Shown here piece by piece: positions 59,353-64,000 of a stretch of DNA of 64,000 nucleotides. A program made the translations under genes and the position numbers. Origin of the DNA: Allodiplogaster sudhausi (taxonomy: Eukaryota > Nematoda > Chromadorea > Rhabditida > Diplogasteridae); NCBI GenBank assembly GCA_945643635.1, contig CALZFC010000059.1, forward strand, positions 2,463,659 to 2,527,658, in the 5' to 3' direction. The number at the start of each line of letters is the position of its first letter. The first letter of the stretch is position 1. Under the pieces are notes generated by a model. That model saw only the letters and a list, made by a program, of their open reading frames with translations, had not been told where the DNA came from and searched no databases.

Positions 59353-61998
59353 ATGGCTCGGGAGTTTCCACGCGAGATGCTGCGCGTGCTGCGCGTTCTG
59401 CACGGCGTCATCTGCAGCATTTGTGTTGCCGTCAGCGTCGTCGCCGTCTTCGCAATCCTCCGCCGCAGCGACCGTCGAATGGGCGCCTATCGCTTTCTGC
59501 TTGCTGCCCTCGTTGTCTCTGCTCTTTCGTTTCTTCTTTCTATCTGTAAAACAACTTATTGGCTTTAAAGATGTTAAACGGAACGTACGAACATATTTTT
59601 TTTATGAATTGTTCACCTTTCTCTCTCATTCTTCCAACAATCTCTTACGGAAGATAAGCCAGCTCTTGAATGACGTCACTTTCGATCTCTTGGCTCGCTA
59701 CACCTTCTTCCCGCCTCTCTTCTGCTTCTACGTCGACAGTTCGATCTCCTTCCCAGCCATCTGGCAGCTGTCACTGGCCAGGCTGGTAAGTGCACATCCT
59801 AATAATACACATGTAAGTATGTACATCTCAGGAAGAAGGAAAAAATCACCGAAAATCTCAATGTCAGTCAAATATACACTCGTAACGTTTTAGCTCACTT
59901 GTTTTGAAGTTTTAAGAATCAACTCAACCAGTCAATTCCACAAGTCAAATTCTCAACAGGTCTTGAGTTTTACGACTGCCGCATCAGGCCTCGTCATATT
60001 TGCTGCCTGCTTCATCTATCGGCATCAGGTATTTTTTTGCCAAATTGTTTGAATTTTTTTTTCATTTTTTTTAAATTTTAATCTTGAGAATAAAGTCTTA
60101 AGCATCTTCAATTGCCTGGCTCCCGCTGGCGTCTGTCGAAGTGGCCGCTGGCTACCGCCTACGGTGCACCCGTGGCTATGATATCTGCGGTTGCTGTTCT
60201 TATGACCCTCATCGCGCGTCCCATGTCGCCACGTCAGCTCTCGTCTGAACATGTTGGTATCCTCAGTAGCGCCTTCATTCAGGGCTCCCGGAATAACTAA
60301 TGATATTTGGATCACGGGTCCCGGAACTTCTCAAGATATGTATGTTGTTTAGTCAGCAAACTTCTTCGATAGTCTCTCATTTTTTGACAGTTAAAATTGT
60401 TTGTATTGAACTATTCTTGTAGGGAGGGAATTCTTGTAGGGATTTCACAGACTAAGCGACCTGGAAGGGAGCCAATTGCTGTGCATGGACCAAGCTGGCA
60501 TTCGTGCGTTGTCGGGTACGCGGTCTTATTCGTATGCTTGAATGCTTATTCGGGTGTGCACTTTGAGCAAACAATGTTTAAAAACGACATTTTCAACGAG
60601 TATTTGCTTGACGCACCAATTTCGCAACATTGTTAAGCCTTGATATTACATAGCTCTACCACTTACGACAAGAATAAGCAGATGTAAATAAAAAATAATT
60701 AAAGAACGTTCTCGCCTCTTTTTTTTCGGCGGTCTAGTGCTTTCGATGACAATAACGATTGCGTTCGGAGCTGCGCTCTCCTTTCACATCCGCCGTATCA
60801 TGTCGTCAGCGTCTGCCGCCGTCCATTTGTCCCCGTGTGGACTCGCCTTCCAGCAGCGAATCTTCCTCAGTCTCGTGGCTACGGTAGGAATGAGCATCCA
60901 TGAGGGAAGTCGAGAAATGAAAGAACAAATGCAGATGGCGGTTCCGGCGACTTTCATACTTTTTCCAATCTTCACTTTGATTGCACAATTAAATCTCAAG
61001 ATTGAGAACAACGGTATGATGGCATTTTATTTTGTTTGTTTAAAGGAGGGCGATCACCGAAAAGTCATTGCCGATTTATGAAACATCTTAGCTGTTTTCG
61101 AATAGTCTCGGGCATGAGGAAAAAGAAAAAGCAAATGAAAAAGCACAAAAAGGTTCCATATTCAAGTACAAGATACTTGAAAATACAAATTTTGAATGAA
61201 TTTGTGATTGGTGTCAGTGCAAAAATGGCACTCGATGGTAGATTAACGGCCACGTACCCATCCCGGGAAGATTAAATTTACAAATATTTCAAGACTTTTT
61301 TTGGTTTATGCTTTACCACCTTGCTTATGTGAATTTTCTTGAGTAAACTAAAGAATTTTAGGCAAAACAGTATCAAATTAGTTAACGAGCAATAACACAT
61401 CGCTTCCAAAAAGAAACGGATTTTTCGAAACCAGCGCTACTTTAGCCACCTTGTCTACCGTAATATTTTGAGTAATTAAATGGACTTCCGTTTGAAACCT
61501 TTGCACGTTTGAATATACAATTGCAGTTTTTCGGTGATCGCCCTTCTTTAAGAGATTGTTTATATGATTTAGCTAATAAAATAAGTCACGTTTTCCAATT
61601 TTCCTTTATAAGAAAAACGTTGGGAAAAGTGAACTTTTATTTATTTTTGAAGAGAATATTTTGCGTTAATTTCTTTTAAACTTATTCTTAGCACCTAAAT
61701 TCAGGAAGAAACAGAGTATACTGCATCACTAAATGACAAATGTGCGTTTTTGTCAGATGTACTACAGATACATACATACATACTTGTGTAATATGTATAT
61801 AGTTAGTAACTCTGCATAAAGCTTTCGTACGCAGCTCTCGCGGCCGCGTCGATGGTCGTGTACTCCTTGCACTCGCTGGCGCAGTCGCTGACCATCCTGC
61901 TGACCACGAGCAGCTACCGAAGATTCGCTGGACACCTTTGCAGACGACTTTTACATCTAGGCTGGCCTCGGAAAAAAGTCGTAAATGTCTCGACATGA
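59353..61998 (+). CDS. SRH/STR-like seven-transmembrane chemoreceptor, 317 aa, copy 2, intact
   Basis: A likely chemosensory GPCR of the nematode-specific STR/SRH superfamily. Exons 59353-59511, 59654-59785, 59960-60028, 60103-60256, 60738-61013 and 61835-61998 give 954 nt with all phases closed. Hydrophobic helices are visible: GVICSICVAVSVVAVFAIL (TM1), ARYTFFPPLFCFYV (TM3 region with the FFP type motif), SGLVIFAACFIY, YGAPVAMISAVAVLMTLIA, MAVPATFILFPIFTLIA (TM6) and AASMVVYSLHSLAQSLTILL (TM7), then a basic tail with SSYRRF. Length is near the usual 330. Acceptors of exons 2 and 4 are GAAG and TAAG. A family assignment by pattern only; subfamily uncertain. Confidence 0.65.
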
Positions 61999-62845
61999 TC
62001 ACTCTTTGCAACATTAACTGATTATCCGAAGCTGTTTTTGAATGTAGAATGCCATATGTGGTCATATGCGTCTATTTGTTTCCGGTCCTACTTACTTGTC
62101 ATATTAGTCTAAAGATTTCTTATTGAAAAATACACAAATATAAGTCCACTTTCGACCTATGCCGCATATATGTATATAGGCTGCTGTGTCTGGATTGCTC
62201 TCGAAGCATTAAAGGAGGTGCAAGGCGAATAAATAATGTCTTGTTTTTTCGCCTTATTTGGTCAGGTTGTACTAGAAACTTCGATTGCAAGTGTCCCGAA
62301 GTCACAAAAACCTTCATGTCCTGAGGAAATTAACATTGTTTTCAACTTTGAATTCCCGAATATTTTATTTTCCCGCCATTTTCAAAAATTTTTGGCAGAG
62401 CAATACCGTGGCCGCTGGGGCCAACCGAGTCACGCCCATGAATTCACAGTTTCTTCAATCAAAGACTTTACCTTCAGAAGGTATTAAAAGAGGAAGTAAA
62501 AATGAAAACCTCAGTCTTACGAAAAGCTCTGAAAATCACTCCTCATAGGAGCTCCTGTTTATCGCTCTCTATGTTAAGCTGAAAAAGTGTCAATAATAAA
62601 AGCGGGATTGCTACACTAAAAGTTTGATAACTACATTTTACGAAACTGAGCTGTTGAACTTTTGTTGTTCTCACGTTCAGAAACTTCTCTTGAAGGAAGT
62701 TTCTCAGGAGAATGCCAATGACGTTCTCGAAACGCATAAATACCCTCACTCGAGCACATACGAATGCTAAATTATAGCAAGTCCTTTTATTTGCAAACCA
62801 AACAACTGCTTCCATTTTCAACCACCAATTTTTCATTCAATATTT

Positions 62846-62996
62846 TTTCATTCAATGTCTATTTTCTTGTTCGCGCACAATTTGAAGAGTTTGCAACTCT
62901 TCAGGCGGATTGAGAGAGAATGTGTGTATGAGAGAGAGATCGAGAGTGTGTTAGAGAAGCAGAGCGAGACAGAGAGAGAAAGAGGCAGAAAGAAAG

Positions 62997-63031
<35 letters not shown>

Positions 63032-64000
63032 AAGAGAGAAGGTTGTCTTCGGAAGATAAATTTATGTCGTCAAGTAATAAAGCCACCAATCAACATTTTC
63101 GGAAAATCCTCAGACTGTCAGGATGGCGGAGCTTATTTTTACCAATGGCCATCGTATGCATGGCTACTGTGCTCGATGAGAAAGGAAAGAAACGAGTGGG
63201 TGCGGGTTGCGTAGTATGCCTCAGTAAGAAAGAGCGAGAGAGAGGGGAGAGAGAGAGACAGATACAGAGACAAACACCGAATGAGACAGAACGAGACAGA
63301 GAGAGAGTGAGAGAGACAGAAAGAGTTTGAAAGAGAGAGAGGGAGGGAGAGAAAGAAAGAGAAAGAGAGAGAGAGAGGAAAGAAAGAAAGAGAAAGAGAA
63401 AGAGAGAGAGGGAAAGGGAGAGGGAGAGAGATCATCTCTTGACGAATGTATATTGATGCAGCACAACTTATTTTAATTTAAGGAACAACTGGGGTATGGA
63501 ATGACGTCTGGGTGAAGAAGCAGACCAAATTATGCTTCAGTTGCGAATAATAGCTGAATTCGGTGTAAACCATGAACATATAAATAAACTATGGCCTCAA
63601 TTGGAAGCTTCACTTTCTCTTTAGCCTTTATCTTCTTCCTATTTGTTAATTCATTCATTCTTCTTCAATCTTTTATACCGTTCTCTCTCTCCCTCACACT
63701 CTTTCTCACACTCCTCTCTCTCTCTAATTCTCATGTTGAAATAGCCTGAAGTATGCCTTTTAATACCATTAGATAGAGCAGTAATAGTGGTTATTGTTCT
63801 ACACGAAATGTAACATTATACATACATACGACGAAAAGTCTTTGTGTACCATCAAGCGCAAGAGTGGTGGAGAGAATGATAGAGGGAACGCGAAAGAGAG
63901 GAGGAAAGAAAAAGAGAGGAAAGAGAAAGAAAGATGGAAAGAGAATTGAGAGGACGAGAAAGAGGGAAAAGAAAAAGAGCGGGAAATAAGTGAGGTAGAG
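62846..64000. other. Microsatellite-rich end of window, no supported gene
   Basis: GA tracts lie at 62920-63035, 63225-63430 and 63890-63990, and a CT tract at 63680-63720. A short stretch at 63110-63170 (CQDGGAYFYQWPSYAWLLC) has two Cys and aromatic residues and might be an exon, but it has no matching splice partner. Confidence 0.4.

Larger units (their letters stand above)
49060..62845 (+). repeat. Segmental duplication, unit 2 (astacin C, zinc finger 2, receptor 2)
   Basis: Direct repeat of 33580-46745; see that entry. The left edge extends further in common with copy A (28312 onward, TATTGGCCTKGAAATGAA) than with copy B. Confidence 0.85.

Overview
The window comes from a nematode nuclear genome. 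The signs are an exact copy of the 22-nt nematode spliced leader SL1 (13242-13263, minus strand), genes cut into many small exons by mostly short introns, and families typical of nematodes: astacins with EGF and CUB domains, an SRH/STR-like seven-helix chemoreceptor, and small secreted repeat-rich proteins. Introns and intergenic DNA are crowded with CT/GA microsatellites, hairpin elements and tRNA-derived repeats. The species cannot be named. All gene models were spliced by eye; I trusted a model when exon phases closed and the total length divided by three.

Region 1 (1-5.9 kb): a 49-residue Gly/Tyr-rich four-exon gene (1473-1889, +), a secreted Lys/Glu-rich gene with a stop and a frame offset (3250-4345, -), and the 3' end of another gene (5074-5341, -).

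Region 2 (5886-14575): one 8.69-kb DNA element with terminal inverted repeats and a CAG target duplication, inserted in a dispersed repeat. It carries exons of a proteasome beta-1-like gene. Within that gene's intron lie a CR1-like LINE (ORF2 long and open, ORF1 broken), a 1.4-kb foldback made of LINE 5' ends and tRNA-like heads, and the SL1 sequence.

Region 3 (14.6-25.6 kb): copies of the dispersed repeat, an orphan C-terminal exon (16262-16478, -), an intact 16-exon acyl-CoA synthetase of 568 aa (18341-22430, +) and a His/Gly-rich secreted protein (24917-25345, -).

Region 4 (25927-28280): a 2.35-kb foldback element with TA flanks whose two arms carry nearly the same 103-aa reading frame.

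Region 5 (28.9-62.8 kb): three astacin copies. Copy B (34125-38384) is intact at 506 aa; copies A (28949-32143) and C (49680-54054) are broken. Copies B and C head two long direct duplicates (about 33.6-46.7 and 49.1-62.8 kb), each holding astacin, C2H2 zinc finger and 7TM receptor. In the first unit the astacin is intact while the finger and receptor genes are damaged; in the second the astacin is dead while the finger and receptor genes are intact. A broken DM9/WYKHG-like gene (46845-48433, -) lies between the units. The last kilobase is microsatellite-rich with no supported gene.
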